The notes: a model not told the origin generated them from the sequence alone. Positions 8,342 to 16,035 are shown, counted from the first letter of the stretch. The stretch is DNA of 24,449 bases from RGIG4608 sp964413365 (GCA_964413365.1 CAYPRM010000021.1:1-24449); one strand, 5' to 3'. Numbers and translations are program-made.

Positions 8342-8403
8342 TTTTTTGATTTTTTCAGTTTTTTGAGCTTTTTGACCTTTTTGACCTTTTTGACCTTTTT
8401 GAT
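8342..8403 (-). repeat. 9-bp T-tract repeat array upstream of the tetR promoter
   Basis: Seven T-tracts of 5-6 bases start at about 8342, 8350, 8359, 8369, 8378, 8387 and 8396. The last four are near-exact copies of CTTTTTGAC with a 9-base period (8368-8403), and the final copy overlaps the stop codon of the LytTR gene. On the tetR coding strand these are A-tracts upstream of the -35 box, as in UP elements or bent DNA. Confidence 0.75.
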
Positions 8404-9194
8404 CAGCCGAGCATCTTGTTGATGTATGCGGCGATGGCGTTGTCAGTTTCACTCGTCTGGCGGAAGAAGTTCATATCGCCGATATTGAATATGACGCAGC
8501 CGCAATGTCCCTTGAACGTCGGGAAGCAAACGATGCTGAGGTCCTGACCTATCTCGGGGCTGTGGTCAACGATGTGGATCATCTCCTCAAAGAGTGCCGC
8601 GCGCTCGTAGGTGCGAAGCCATTTCTGATCCATGTTCGGGAAGATCGTGCCAAACGTGTTACCCACCAAAACCTCGAGCGAAACGCCCTCAAGCTCGGCA
8701 AGTGCGGGGTTTCCGTAGCGGAAGATCCAGTCCACCGCGTGGCTCTGCTCGTTGAAAACGATCTCAATGTCCGTAAAGGCAAAGGGCATCGTGTCGAAGG
8801 AGCGATAGTGCTCGGCGTATTCCTCGGGAGTCTTCAGCTCGTCGCGCTCGGCGAAACCGTGGATGATCTCCTTCTGTCTCTCCTGCAGGAGTGTGACGAA
8901 CTCACCGCGCACGCGCTCAGCGTAGCGGAGGCTCTCGCCATTGCTCAGATTGACCGTATCCGTAACGCTGTGAACGGCGTAAACGGAGACAAGACAGCCG
9001 CGCTTGATCTTGATGAAATTCTCGTCGAGCATCTTCTCGAATTCCATGATCGTGGTTCTTGTCGGCAGAACATCTCCAGATGCAAGGTGAACGTAGGCAA
9101 TGCCGTTTGTTACCTTGATATAGAGTATCTTGCGGATGTTGAGCGTTACCTCCTTCATTTCTGAATAAAAGGTGATCGATTTTGCGTTTTTCAT
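8403..9194 (-). CDS. LytTR-type DNA-binding protein with C-terminal PAS domain
   Basis: 263 residues, ATG at 9194 with a GAGGTAG ribosome site. Residues about 15-105 match a LytTR DNA-binding domain: an early ILYIKVTNGIAYVHL strand pair, FEKMLDENFIKIKRGCLVSVYAV corresponding to the usual 'F.ri.rs.ivN...' segment, then LSNGESLRYAERVRGEF. Residues about 135-240 resemble a PAS sensor (VDWIFRYGNPALAELEGV, LVGNTFGTIFPNMDQKW, GHCGCVIFNI). No receiver domain and no membrane segment are present, so control would be by ligand or partner binding to PAS rather than phosphorylation. Most LytTR proteins carry their sensory or receiver domain N-terminally; here the order is reversed. It has its own promoter and lies upstream of tetR on the same strand, so read-through into tetR is possible. 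Confidence 0.85.
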   Translation of the reverse strand: MKNAKSITFYSEMKEVTLNIRKILYIKVTNGIAYVHLASGDVLPTRTTIMEFEKMLDENFIKIKRGCLVSVYAVHSVTDTVNLSNGESLRYAERVRGEFVTLLQERQKEIIHGFAERDELKTPEEYAEHYRSFDTMPFAFTDIEIVFNEQSHAVDWIFRYGNPALAELEGVSLEVLVGNTFGTIFPNMDQKWLRTYERAALFEEMIHIVDHSPEIGQDLSIVCFPTFKGHCGCVIFNIGDMNFFRQTSETDNAIAAYINKMLG

Positions 9195-9227
9195 TTTTCT
9201 ACCTCACTTTTTTGTTCTGATGATGCC

Positions 9228-9256
9228 ATTATACCATACTTTTGTCAAAAAAGCAA
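9228..9256 (-). promoter_or_regulatory. Sigma-A promoter of the LytTR-PAS gene
   Basis: Minus strand: -35 TTGCTT (9256-9251), 17-base spacer, perfect -10 TATAAT (9233-9228) preceded by TATGG. A better-looking TTGACA lies in the spacer but is only about 9 bases from the -10. The 394-base gap 9195-9588 holds this promoter, the divergent promoter at 9483-9511 and AT-rich sequence; I see no gene in it. Confidence 0.75.
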
Positions 9257-9482
9257 TAGGGCAAAACGAATAGGTTAAAATTTTATGAAATTTCTTTTTC
9301 GGTAAGCTTTTGCCCGTTTTTCAAAAAGAAAATTGACAATTAAGCACGCAAGACACGATTTTGGGGCACGGCAAGCACAAAAATGCGGTGTTTTTCCCCT
9401 TTTCTCATTGGCGGAGCGGCATTATATTCAAAAGCACGAATAAAATTCCCCGTCGGCGCGCGGTTTTTGACGGATATGCATA

Positions 9483-9511
9483 TTGACTTGACGCTCCGTG
9501 TGTGATAAAAT
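9483..9511 (+). promoter_or_regulatory. Sigma-A promoter of the Na/Pi transporter unit
   Basis: -35 TTGACT (9483-9488), 17-base spacer, -10 TAAAAT (9506-9511) preceded by TGTGA, again a TRTGn extension. It lies about 78 bases upstream of the ATG at 9589, leaving a structured leader of about 70 bases. Confidence 0.7.
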
Positions 9512-9545
9512 ATATTTTGAACAGGGGTGGCGTTTGTTATCCCTA

Positions 9546-9567
9546 CCGCAGGCTCGTTATCCTGCGG
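9546..9567 (+). promoter_or_regulatory. Leader hairpin upstream of the Na/Pi transporter
   Basis: CCGCAGG (9546-9552) pairs perfectly with CCTGCGG (9561-9567) around an 8-base loop, 6 bases before the GGAGGT ribosome site. A weaker upstream stem (GGTGG near 9517 with CTACC at 9543-9547) competes for the same C bases, and GTTATCC occurs twice in the leader. A switching leader is possible; I cannot match it to a known riboswitch class. Confidence 0.4.
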
Positions 9568-9588
9568 CATTTCGGAGGTACACTATAT

Positions 9589-11334
9589 ATGTTTGATTTT
9601 TTTGATATTCTCGCGCTGATCGGCGGTCTATGTCTCTTCCTTTTCGGTATGAATGTCATGAGTGAGGGACTTGAGCGTCGCGCAGGCGGTAGTCTGAAGG
9701 CTCTCCTCGGCAAGCTCACCGATAACAAGCTCAAGAGCTTTCTGACGGGCGTCGGCGTTACTGCGGTAATTCAAAGCTCCTCTGCCACCACGGTCATGGT
9801 GGTCGGCTTTGTCAACTCAAAAATAATGACTCTGCGTCAATCCATCGGCGTAATAATGGGTGCGAACATCGGTACGACCGTTACGGCGTGGATCCTGAGC
9901 CTTGGCGGCATTTCAAGCGACAACACTCTTGTGCGTATGCTCAAGCCCTCGTCATTCACTCCCCTGCTCGCGCTGGCGGGCATCATTATGACGATGTTCT
10001 CGAAGTCCTCGAAGAAAAAGGACGTCGGCACGATCCTGCTCGGATTTTCAACGCTGATGTTCGGTATGGACGCGATGAGCAACGCCGTTTCGGGCCTTGC
10101 CGAGATACCCGAATTCCAAAATCTCTTTCTCATCTTCACCAATCCCATTCTCGGCGTGATCGTCGGAATGCTCGTTACCGCATTGATCCAGTCAAGCTCT
10201 GCGTCGGTCGGAATCCTTCAGGCGCTCAGTGCGACGGGTGCGATATCCTATGCGGCAGCTGTGCCCATCATTATGGGACAGAACATCGGAACGTGTGTTA
10301 CGGCGATGCTCTCGTCCTTCGGCACGAACAAAAATGCAAAGCGCGCCGCTCTCGTTCACCTTTCCTTTAATATAATAGGCACGGCGATCTGTCTCTCCCT
10401 TTTCTGTGCGGCCTCGGCGATATTTTCTCCCGCGATACTTGGAGAATCCGCCTCGCACCTTGGAATTGCAGTCTGCCACTCCGCCTTCAATATTCTCTGC
10501 ACGGCAATAATGCTCCCTGCCTCCTCGCTTCTTGAAAAGCTCGTTTACCGTCTGGTTCCCGAGGACAAGAACACCGAGAAGAGAGTTGAGCTTGACGAGA
10601 GGCTTCTTGCGACTCCTGCGATCGCTCTTGCACAGAGTGAGGAGCTTGCTCGCAGAATGGCAGGCGAGACGATCAGCTGCTTTAGGCTCAGTCTCGGAGC
10701 GATCTCAACCTGCTCTGCCGCCGACGCCGAGAGGATACGCGAGCTGGAGCGGACCGCCGACCGCTATGAGGACGTGCTCGGCACGTTCCTTGCACGCTTG
10801 AGCCGCAGTAAGATGACGGACTCCGACGGTGCTCGCATAACGATGATCCTAAAGGCGATAGGAGATCTCGAGCGCATCTCCGACCATGCCGTCAATGTAC
10901 TTGAGGCGGTCGAGGAGCTACGCGACAAGGGTATTGAATTCACCGACCGCGCGCGCGCCGAGCTCGGAACGCTCTGCTCTGCGGTGGACGAGCTTCTGAC
11001 TCTCACGGAGCGTGCCTTCATCGACGGAGATCTTCAATCGGCGTACAGCGTTGAACCGCTTGAGGAGGTCGTTGACGGGCTGAAGAGCACACTCAGAAAC
11101 ACCCACATCGTAAGGCTCAAGGACGGCGAATGTACCGTTGAAGCAGGCTTTATTTGGTCGGATCTGCTGACCGATCTTGAGCGTGTCGGCGACCATTGCT
11201 CGAACATTGCGCTCGGTGTGATCGACGCGAGCGACAAGAATATGAATGCGCACGAGGCACAGGATCACATCAGATACGAAAGTGCCGATTTCGCACAAAA
11301 GTACGCGGAATACGCAAAGAAATACGCCATCTGA
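9589..11334 (+). CDS. Na+/phosphate cotransporter with PhoU-like C-terminal domain
   Basis: 581 residues from the ATG at 9589, chosen because GGAGGT lies 9 bases upstream and the protein then starts at the family's first membrane segment (FDILALIGGLCLFLFGM). Two inverted NaPi-II repeats are visible, each with a QSSS substrate motif (residues 62-65 and 201-204) followed by GANIGTT (91-97) or GQNIGTC (230-236). Residues about 370-570 form a cytosolic PhoU-like helical domain with the paired metal-site motifs DLERISDH and DLERVGDH. The protein should import phosphate driven by sodium, with the PhoU part adjusting activity or signalling phosphate status. The length fits bacterial NaPi-PhoU fusions. 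It is followed after 30 bases by a pectinesterase gene, an odd partner. Confidence 0.93.
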   Translation: MFDFFDILALIGGLCLFLFGMNVMSEGLERRAGGSLKALLGKLTDNKLKSFLTGVGVTAVIQSSSATTVMVVGFVNSKIMTLRQSIGVIMGANIGTTVTAWILSLGGISSDNTLVRMLKPSSFTPLLALAGIIMTMFSKSSKKKDVGTILLGFSTLMFGMDAMSNAVSGLAEIPEFQNLFLIFTNPILGVIVGMLVTALIQSSSASVGILQALSATGAISYAAAVPIIMGQNIGTCVTAMLSSFGTNKNAKRAALVHLSFNIIGTAICLSLFCAASAIFSPAILGESASHLGIAVCHSAFNILCTAIMLPASSLLEKLVYRLVPEDKNTEKRVELDERLLATPAIALAQSEELARRMAGETISCFRLSLGAISTCSAADAERIRELERTADRYEDVLGTFLARLSRSKMTDSDGARITMILKAIGDLERISDHAVNVLEAVEELRDKGIEFTDRARAELGTLCSAVDELLTLTERAFIDGDLQSAYSVEPLEEVVDGLKSTLRNTHIVRLKDGECTVEAGFIWSDLLTDLERVGDHCSNIALGVIDASDKNMNAHEAQDHIRYESADFAQKYAEYAKKYAI

Positions 11335-11364
11335 TCCCCAAAAAGCAGTACGAAGGAGGCTATC

Positions 11365-12132
11365 ATGCCCGAATTTCACATTACAAAAGGCAACACGGTC
11401 ATTGAAGATCAGGTCTTTAGCGGCTCGCATTACGCGCGTGAGCTGATGCCTGACGGCACGAAGAGAGGCACGTTCCGCTCCTACACGGTGCTCGTTGAGG
11501 CGGACAATGTGCTGTTCCGCAGATGCACATTTGAAAATTCAGCAGGCAGGGGCGAGGACGTCGGGCAGGCGATCGCGCTCTACCTCGACGGCGACGGGAT
11601 CGTGCTCGAGGACTGTGTGCTACGTGGGCATCAGGACACTCTGTTTCTCGCGCCACTCCCCGAGCATGAGATGATACCGGGGGGATTTACAGGCCCCGGC
11701 GAGCACAGGGAGAGGGTAAGACGGACGTTCCACTTCAAGAGATGCCGCATCGAGGGCGGCGTGGACTTCATTTTCGGAGGTGCAACGGCGTATTTTGACG
11801 AATGTGAGTTTGTGAGCGTCGAGTCGGGATATGTTTTCGCTCCCTCAACTCCCGAGAGCGTTCCCGAGGGCTTTGTCGCAAGAAATTGCCGCTTTACCGC
11901 CACAGAAAACGTCCCCGACGGCTCGTGTTTCATTGCGCGCCCGTGGAGGGATCACGGCGCGGTGAGAATAGAGAATTGCGAGCTTGGCAGGCATATCGCT
12001 CCGCGAGGGTTTGACGACTGGGGCAAGGTGCATGCCCACTCCACCGTCCGCTTCACCGAGATCCGCTCGCGCGGCGTGGCTGCTCCCATCTCGCCATCTC
12101 AGCGTCCATCATACGTGAAATGTGAGATATAA
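11365..12132 (+). CDS. Pectin methylesterase-like protein (CE8 family), no signal peptide
   Basis: 255 residues, ATG at 11365 with a GGAGG site about 6 bases upstream. CE8 pectinesterase motifs occur in order: GTFRSYTVLVEADNVLFRRCTFENSAG, GQAIAL (Q68), GHQDTLF (Q90, D91), GGVDFIFGGATAYFDEC (D134) and ARPWRDHG (R192, W194). By family knowledge D91 and D134 are the acid/base and nucleophile and the arginine binds substrate, so the protein should remove methyl esters from galacturonan. It is shorter than the usual 300 or more residues because the first beta-helix coils are missing, although all catalytic motifs remain. With no signal peptide it would act in the cytoplasm on imported oligogalacturonides. 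It appears co-transcribed with the phosphate transporter and ends just before a strong terminator. Confidence 0.9.
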   Translation: MPEFHITKGNTVIEDQVFSGSHYARELMPDGTKRGTFRSYTVLVEADNVLFRRCTFENSAGRGEDVGQAIALYLDGDGIVLEDCVLRGHQDTLFLAPLPEHEMIPGGFTGPGEHRERVRRTFHFKRCRIEGGVDFIFGGATAYFDECEFVSVESGYVFAPSTPESVPEGFVARNCRFTATENVPDGSCFIARPWRDHGAVRIENCELGRHIAPRGFDDWGKVHAHSTVRFTEIRSRGVAAPISPSQRPSYVKCEI

Positions 12133-12145
12133 AAATATATAAACG

Positions 12146-12170
12146 AAAGCCACCTCATCGAGGTGGCTTT
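12146..12170 (+). terminator. Rho-independent terminator after the pectinesterase gene
   Basis: AAAGCCACCTC (12146-12156) pairs perfectly with 12160-12170 across the loop ATC, and the stem runs into a short T-tract (12168-12172). It lies 13 bases after the stop codon. The minus-strand reading also has a T-rich tail, so it may also stop transcripts from the MATE gene. Confidence 0.85.
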
Positions 12171-12297
12171 TTGTGTATGTTGGGTGTTTTTTATCTCTGT
12201 ATGTCGGATTTCAATGTAAGGAGGCTTCTGTGAGCGTCCGTTTTGGCAACACGGGCAGCGTGCGGTGTGGCAAGCCCCCGTTTTTAAGTCATTTTCT

Positions 12298-13728
12298 TTA
12301 TATATCCATCAATTCGGACGGTGCTGCGGGATCATCGGGGAGTGTCTTGATCTTTGTTTTATAGATATAGGCAAAGAATACGACGCTGAGGATCATACAG
12401 ACGATCTCGGAGATGGGGTAGGACCACCAGACGTAATTGACGTTTCCTGTGAGGGAAAGGAGGTATGCGACGGGCAGGAGGGTAACGAGCTGACGCCCGA
12501 TCGAGACGATCATCGAGAGCGTGCTATATCCAAACGCTTGGAAGACCGCTCCGCAGATTATCGAAAATCCTGCGAAAATAAAGCTTATCGAGATAATGCG
12601 CAATGCAGGAACACCCACGCTCTCTATCGCCTCCGTGCTAAGGCTGAACATCTGCAAAAACAGATCCGGGAATAGCTGGAACAGGGCAAATCCGAACAGC
12701 ATAAAGCTGACGGCGTACACGAGACCGAGCTTGACGGTCTTGGTTATCCTCTTTTTCTTTCTCGCACCGTAGTTATAGGAAATAATGGATATCATTCCGT
12801 TATTAAATCCGAACACGGGCATGAATACGAAGCTCTGAAGCTTGAAATAAACTCCAAAGATGTTGACCGCGTACTGCGAGAGGGGCATGATGATCTTATT
12901 GAACGTTGCGGTCATAAATGAGCCTATGGAGTTCATTATGATCGAGGGGAGACCGATATTGAATATCTCGCCGATGATCTTGACGTTCGGCAGAATATTG
13001 TGCGCCTTAAGTCTGACCTCTTTATTATACCTGATATGCAGGAGCGAGCCTGTCAGTCCCGAGAGGATCTGACCTCCAACGGTCGCTGCCGCCGCGCCTG
13101 CGATGCCCATCTCGGGGAAGCCGAGCCAGCCGTTGATGAGAATGGGATCGAAAATAATATTGAATATCGCTCCAACGAGCTGTGTGATCATTGAGAGCGT
13201 GGTCTTGCCCGTCGCCTGCATATATTTTTCGTGGACGACCTGACAGAAGATCCCGAACGAGAAGATAAAGCATATCCTCAGATATGTAACGCCCATCTCG
13301 ATGACCTGAAGCTTACCGCCCTCGAGGGATATATCCGCGCTCATCATCTCCATATAGGGACGTGCGAGCGCCGTGCCGAGGGTGGCAAAGATGATATAGC
13401 ACATTATGGCAATAAAAAAGCCCTGTCCGGCTATCTTATCCGCCTTTTTTTGATTTCCGAGTCCGAGATTTCGCGAGATCAGAGCGTTGATTCCAACGCC
13501 CGTTCCGACGGATACGGCTATCATAAGGTTTTGCGCGGGGAAGGCAAGATTTACGGCGGTAAGCTCAAATTGCTCGGGGCTGATGCCTGCGACAAAGAGT
13601 CCGTCGATGATGTTGTACAGTGCCTGTATGAGCATCGAGAGCATCATGGGCACCGACATTGATAAAAGTAGCTTGTTTTCGGGCATTACGCCCATTTTGT
13701 TTTCTTTGGTTGACGTGTTCAACTTCAT
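12298..13728 (-). CDS. MATE-family multidrug/cation antiporter
   Basis: 476 residues with about 12 membrane helices, the usual MATE size. The N-terminal half begins with SVPMMLSMLIQALYNIIDGLFVAG, the typical first MATE helix, followed by GTGVGINALISRNLGLGNQKKAD. The second half repeats the fold, with PVFGFNNGMISIISYNYGARKKKR as the equivalent loop. It should export cationic drugs or metabolites using a sodium or proton gradient; the substrate cannot be told. The ATG at 13728 lies only about 1-2 bases after an AGGAG sequence. A TTG at 13722 would be spaced ideally (7 bases), so the true start may be two codons further in. It is divergent from the lipid operon and has its own promoter. Confidence 0.93.
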   Translation of the reverse strand: MKLNTSTKENKMGVMPENKLLLSMSVPMMLSMLIQALYNIIDGLFVAGISPEQFELTAVNLAFPAQNLMIAVSVGTGVGINALISRNLGLGNQKKADKIAGQGFFIAIMCYIIFATLGTALARPYMEMMSADISLEGGKLQVIEMGVTYLRICFIFSFGIFCQVVHEKYMQATGKTTLSMITQLVGAIFNIIFDPILINGWLGFPEMGIAGAAAATVGGQILSGLTGSLLHIRYNKEVRLKAHNILPNVKIIGEIFNIGLPSIIMNSIGSFMTATFNKIIMPLSQYAVNIFGVYFKLQSFVFMPVFGFNNGMISIISYNYGARKKKRITKTVKLGLVYAVSFMLFGFALFQLFPDLFLQMFSLSTEAIESVGVPALRIISISFIFAGFSIICGAVFQAFGYSTLSMIVSIGRQLVTLLPVAYLLSLTGNVNYVWWSYPISEIVCMILSVVFFAYIYKTKIKTLPDDPAAPSELMDI

Positions 13729-13757
13729 TCTCCTAAAAATATTAATATTAACATATT

Positions 13758-13786
13758 ATTATACCACAGTTTGTGAAAAAAATCAA
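13758..13786 (-). promoter_or_regulatory. Sigma-A promoter of the MATE gene
   Basis: Minus strand: -35 TTGATT (13786-13781), 17-base spacer, perfect -10 TATAAT (13763-13758) preceded by TGTGG. The leader is short, about 23 bases. Confidence 0.8.
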
Positions 13787-13861
13787 GCCGTATTTTCTGT
13801 TAATAATCCATTAACAATGTTAAGATTTCCTCAATTATTGTTGAAAATCTCAAAAATCACC

Positions 13862-13889
13862 TTGACAAATACAAAAAGTTGAATATAAT
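13862..13889 (+). promoter_or_regulatory. Consensus sigma-A promoter of the lipid operon
   Basis: TTGACA (13862-13867), 16-base spacer, TATAAT (13884-13889): both boxes are perfect consensus. Expected transcription starts near 13896, about 36 bases before the ATG of the first gene. It predicts strong constitutive expression. Confidence 0.88.
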
Positions 13890-13931
13890 TAAAGTAAGAA
13901 ATTATATCTTTTGTAAAAAGGAGGGGATATT

Positions 13932-14507
13932 ATGAACAAGGTCTTTACCAAAATTTTCAAAAAAATAAGGACTGAATTTTTCACCATACCCAATCTTCTT
14001 TCGATCGTGCGTCTTTTGCTGATACCGCTGATCGTCTACCTCTACGTCTGGGTGCGTAATAACATCCTCGCAGTCGTGCTCGTTGCACTCTCTGCGCTGA
14101 CGGACGTCGTCGACGGCTTTATCGCAAGACGGTTCAATATGATAACGGATTTCGGAAAATTTCTCGATCCCCTCGCAGACAAGCTGACTCAGCTCAGCGT
14201 TATGGCGTGTCTCATCACGCGCTTCCACCTTATGGCGATCCCCTTTACCGTGCTCGCCCTCAAGGAGGCAGGCTCTCTCGTCATGCGCTTCTTCCTCTTC
14301 AAGAAGACGGAGCGTGTCGACAGCGCACGCTGGCATGGGAAGCTCGCGACGGTGCTTATCGTATGCACCATGGCTCTCCACATGATCTGGGACAGCATCT
14401 ACCCCACGGTTTCCGTGTGCGCAATAGTCATCTGCACGGGATTTATGATCTTTTCCGCCGCTCTCTACACTGCAGACTGCATCAAGGAATACGGACAGTC
14501 GGAATAG
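13932..14507 (+). CDS. pgsA: CDP-diacylglycerol-glycerol-3-phosphate phosphatidyltransferase
   Basis: 191 residues, ATG at 13932 with an AAGGAGGGG ribosome site. The CDP-alcohol phosphatidyltransferase motif is complete: D58, D61-G62, A65-R66, then after eight residues G75, D79 and D83 (DVVDGFIARR ... FGKFLDPLADK). These acidic residues bind the metal ions and CDP. Several hydrophobic helices surround the motif, as in the family. The assignment to the PgsA branch (phosphatidylglycerophosphate from CDP-diacylglycerol and glycerol-3-phosphate) rests on the start TIPNLLSIVRLLLIP and the FLDPLADK ending; other alcohol acceptors remain possible. It is first in an operon with a DUF368 carrier (15 bases apart) and a phosphatidylserine synthase. 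Confidence 0.9.
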   Translation: MNKVFTKIFKKIRTEFFTIPNLLSIVRLLLIPLIVYLYVWVRNNILAVVLVALSALTDVVDGFIARRFNMITDFGKFLDPLADKLTQLSVMACLITRFHLMAIPFTVLALKEAGSLVMRFFLFKKTERVDSARWHGKLATVLIVCTMALHMIWDSIYPTVSVCAIVICTGFMIFSAALYTADCIKEYGQSE

Positions 14508-14522
14508 GATCTGAATCTATTT

Positions 14523-15407
14523 ATGAAAACAATTAAAAGCAATATCAATATCGGAAAAAGCGTTATGTACGCCGTTCAGGGTGCTATCGTCGGGATCGGC
14601 GCGATCCTCCCGGGCATCAGCGGTGGCGTTCTCTGCGTCGCCTTCGGGCTGTTCGAGCCAATAATGGAGCTTCTTACGCATCCCAAGGAGTCATTGAAAA
14701 AGAACAAGGATATGCTCGTACCCTTCATTATCGGCTGGGTGCTCGGCTTTATATTGCTCGCCAAGGTGGTGGAGGTCTTCTTCTCCTTTGCGCCCGACGT
14801 TGCGATCTTCCTTTTCTTCGGACTCGTGTGCGGCACGATCCCCGATATGTTCAAGCACGCCGAGGAGTCCAATAGGTCGATGAGCTGGACGCCGTTTATC
14901 ATGTCGCTCTCCGCATCGTACATATTCTTTCATATCATCGAGGCGGGCGAGCTTATCGACCTGCCCGAGAACTTCCTGACCTTTATGTTCTGCGGAGTCC
15001 TCTGGGGACTGAGCCTTATCGTTCCGGGACTCAGCTCGTCAACATTGCTCATATATCTCGGACTCTTTGAGCCCCTCACCGAGGGCATATCGAGTCTTGA
15101 TATAACCGTTCTCTTCCCCTTTGTTATAGGAATAAGTGCAACGGTCGTATTGCTCGCAAAATTCGTTAATATGCTCTTCAAGCAGCACTATGCGCTCATT
15201 TCACGCATAATTCTCGGCTTCGTTATCTCAACGTCGCTGAAAACTCTACCCCACAATTTTTCAAGCGTGTGGAGCATGATCATCTCGGTGGCGTGCTGTG
15301 CACTCGGATTTTTGATCGCGATCCTTATGGATAAGGCGGATAAAAAGACGCAAAGAAACACCGAAAAGCTCCCCGACGCCGAGAGCGTCAACACTGATGA
15401 CAACTGA
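14523..15407 (+). CDS. popT: DUF368 membrane protein, probable undecaprenyl-phosphate carrier
   Basis: 294 residues, about 8 membrane segments. The DUF368 signature occurs twice as an internal repeat: GIGAILPGISGGVLCVAFGLFEPIMELL near residue 25 and GLSLIVPGLSSSTLLIYLGLFEPLTEGI near 162, with PG(I/L)S at each helix break. DUF368 proteins (PopT) have been reported to return undecaprenyl phosphate across the membrane for reuse in peptidoglycan and teichoic acid synthesis. Its placement between two phospholipid synthases fits an envelope-lipid role. The ribosome site is weak: an AGGAT at the pgsA stop, about 12 bases before the ATG, so translation may be coupled to pgsA. The C-terminus ends in a charged tail of about 25 residues. 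The family call is secure; transport of C55-P here is by homology only. Confidence 0.88.
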   Translation: MKTIKSNINIGKSVMYAVQGAIVGIGAILPGISGGVLCVAFGLFEPIMELLTHPKESLKKNKDMLVPFIIGWVLGFILLAKVVEVFFSFAPDVAIFLFFGLVCGTIPDMFKHAEESNRSMSWTPFIMSLSASYIFFHIIEAGELIDLPENFLTFMFCGVLWGLSLIVPGLSSSTLLIYLGLFEPLTEGISSLDITVLFPFVIGISATVVLLAKFVNMLFKQHYALISRIILGFVISTSLKTLPHNFSSVWSMIISVACCALGFLIAILMDKADKKTQRNTEKLPDAESVNTDDN

Positions 15408-15422
15408 CAGGAGGCAGAAAAT

Positions 15423-16022
15423 TTGCGATTTATAGGATTTTATGACTACACAGTCTGGCTGACTTATATCAGCTTTCTCTCGTCCCTTGTAGGCATTATC
15501 TCGGCATCAAAGGGCAACACCGCCATCGCCGTGCTCTGCCTGCTCATCTCGGGATTTTGCGATATGTTTGACGGCATCGTCGCAAGGACCAAAAAGAACA
15601 GGACCGACGATCAGAAGAATTTTGGTATACAGATAGATTCGCTCTCCGATCTCGTGGCATTCGGCGTGCTCCCTGCTATGATCTTCCGCTCGCTCGGCGT
15701 CCGCGGTACGGTCGGCATGGCAATACTCCTTTGCTATACGCTCTGCGGACTTATAAGGCTCGCGTACTTCAACGTTCTCGAGATCCGCAGACAATCCGAT
15801 CCCGACGAGCAGGCATGCGCGCACGAATTTCGCGGTATGCCGATAACATTTTCGGCTGTTATCACACCGCTCACCTTCCTTGTCGGAAAGCTCCTTCCGA
15901 GCAACGTGAGCATCTACGCCTACTTCGTTATCCCCGCGCTCATGGCGTTCTTCTTCGTCCTCAATGTCAGAATTCCCAAGCCCGACATCGGCAAGCTCAT
16001 TTTCGGAAGGAAAAAGAATTGA
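15423..16022 (+). CDS. pssA: CDP-diacylglycerol-serine phosphatidyltransferase
   Basis: 199 residues from a TTG at 15423, chosen because AGGAGG lies about 7 bases upstream and no ATG with a ribosome site is near; it begins 15 bases after the DUF368 stop. The CDP-alcohol phosphatidyltransferase motif is present as D47, D50-G51, A54-R55, G68, D72, D76 (CDMFDGIVART ... FGIQIDSLSDLVAFG). The arginine-glycine spacing is 12 rather than 8 residues, owing to a charged insert (KKNRTDDQK). The DSLSDLVAFGVLPA sequence after the motif is typical of PssA rather than PgsA. The enzyme should make phosphatidylserine from CDP-diacylglycerol and serine; no phosphatidylserine decarboxylase gene is visible here. 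It ends just before a bidirectional terminator. Confidence 0.9.
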   Translation: MRFIGFYDYTVWLTYISFLSSLVGIISASKGNTAIAVLCLLISGFCDMFDGIVARTKKNRTDDQKNFGIQIDSLSDLVAFGVLPAMIFRSLGVRGTVGMAILLCYTLCGLIRLAYFNVLEIRRQSDPDEQACAHEFRGMPITFSAVITPLTFLVGKLLPSNVSIYAYFVIPALMAFFFVLNVRIPKPDIGKLIFGRKKN

Positions 16023-16035
16023 ATTTTTACATAAA

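Noticed and set aside
9340..9570. 76-codon minus-strand reading frame in the LytTR-NaPi gap
   Set aside because: It runs across the promoter and leader hairpin of the phosphate transporter on the opposite strand and has no recognisable protein features.
9502..9588. 29-codon N-terminal extension of the Na/Pi transporter
   Set aside because: It begins inside the promoter's -10 region; the ATG at 9589 has GGAGGT at good distance and starts at the first membrane helix.
12173..12297. Possible second terminator for the MATE gene near 12245-12285
   Set aside because: Only imperfect pairing with several mismatches could be drawn; the hairpin at 12146-12170 is a better candidate for both genes.
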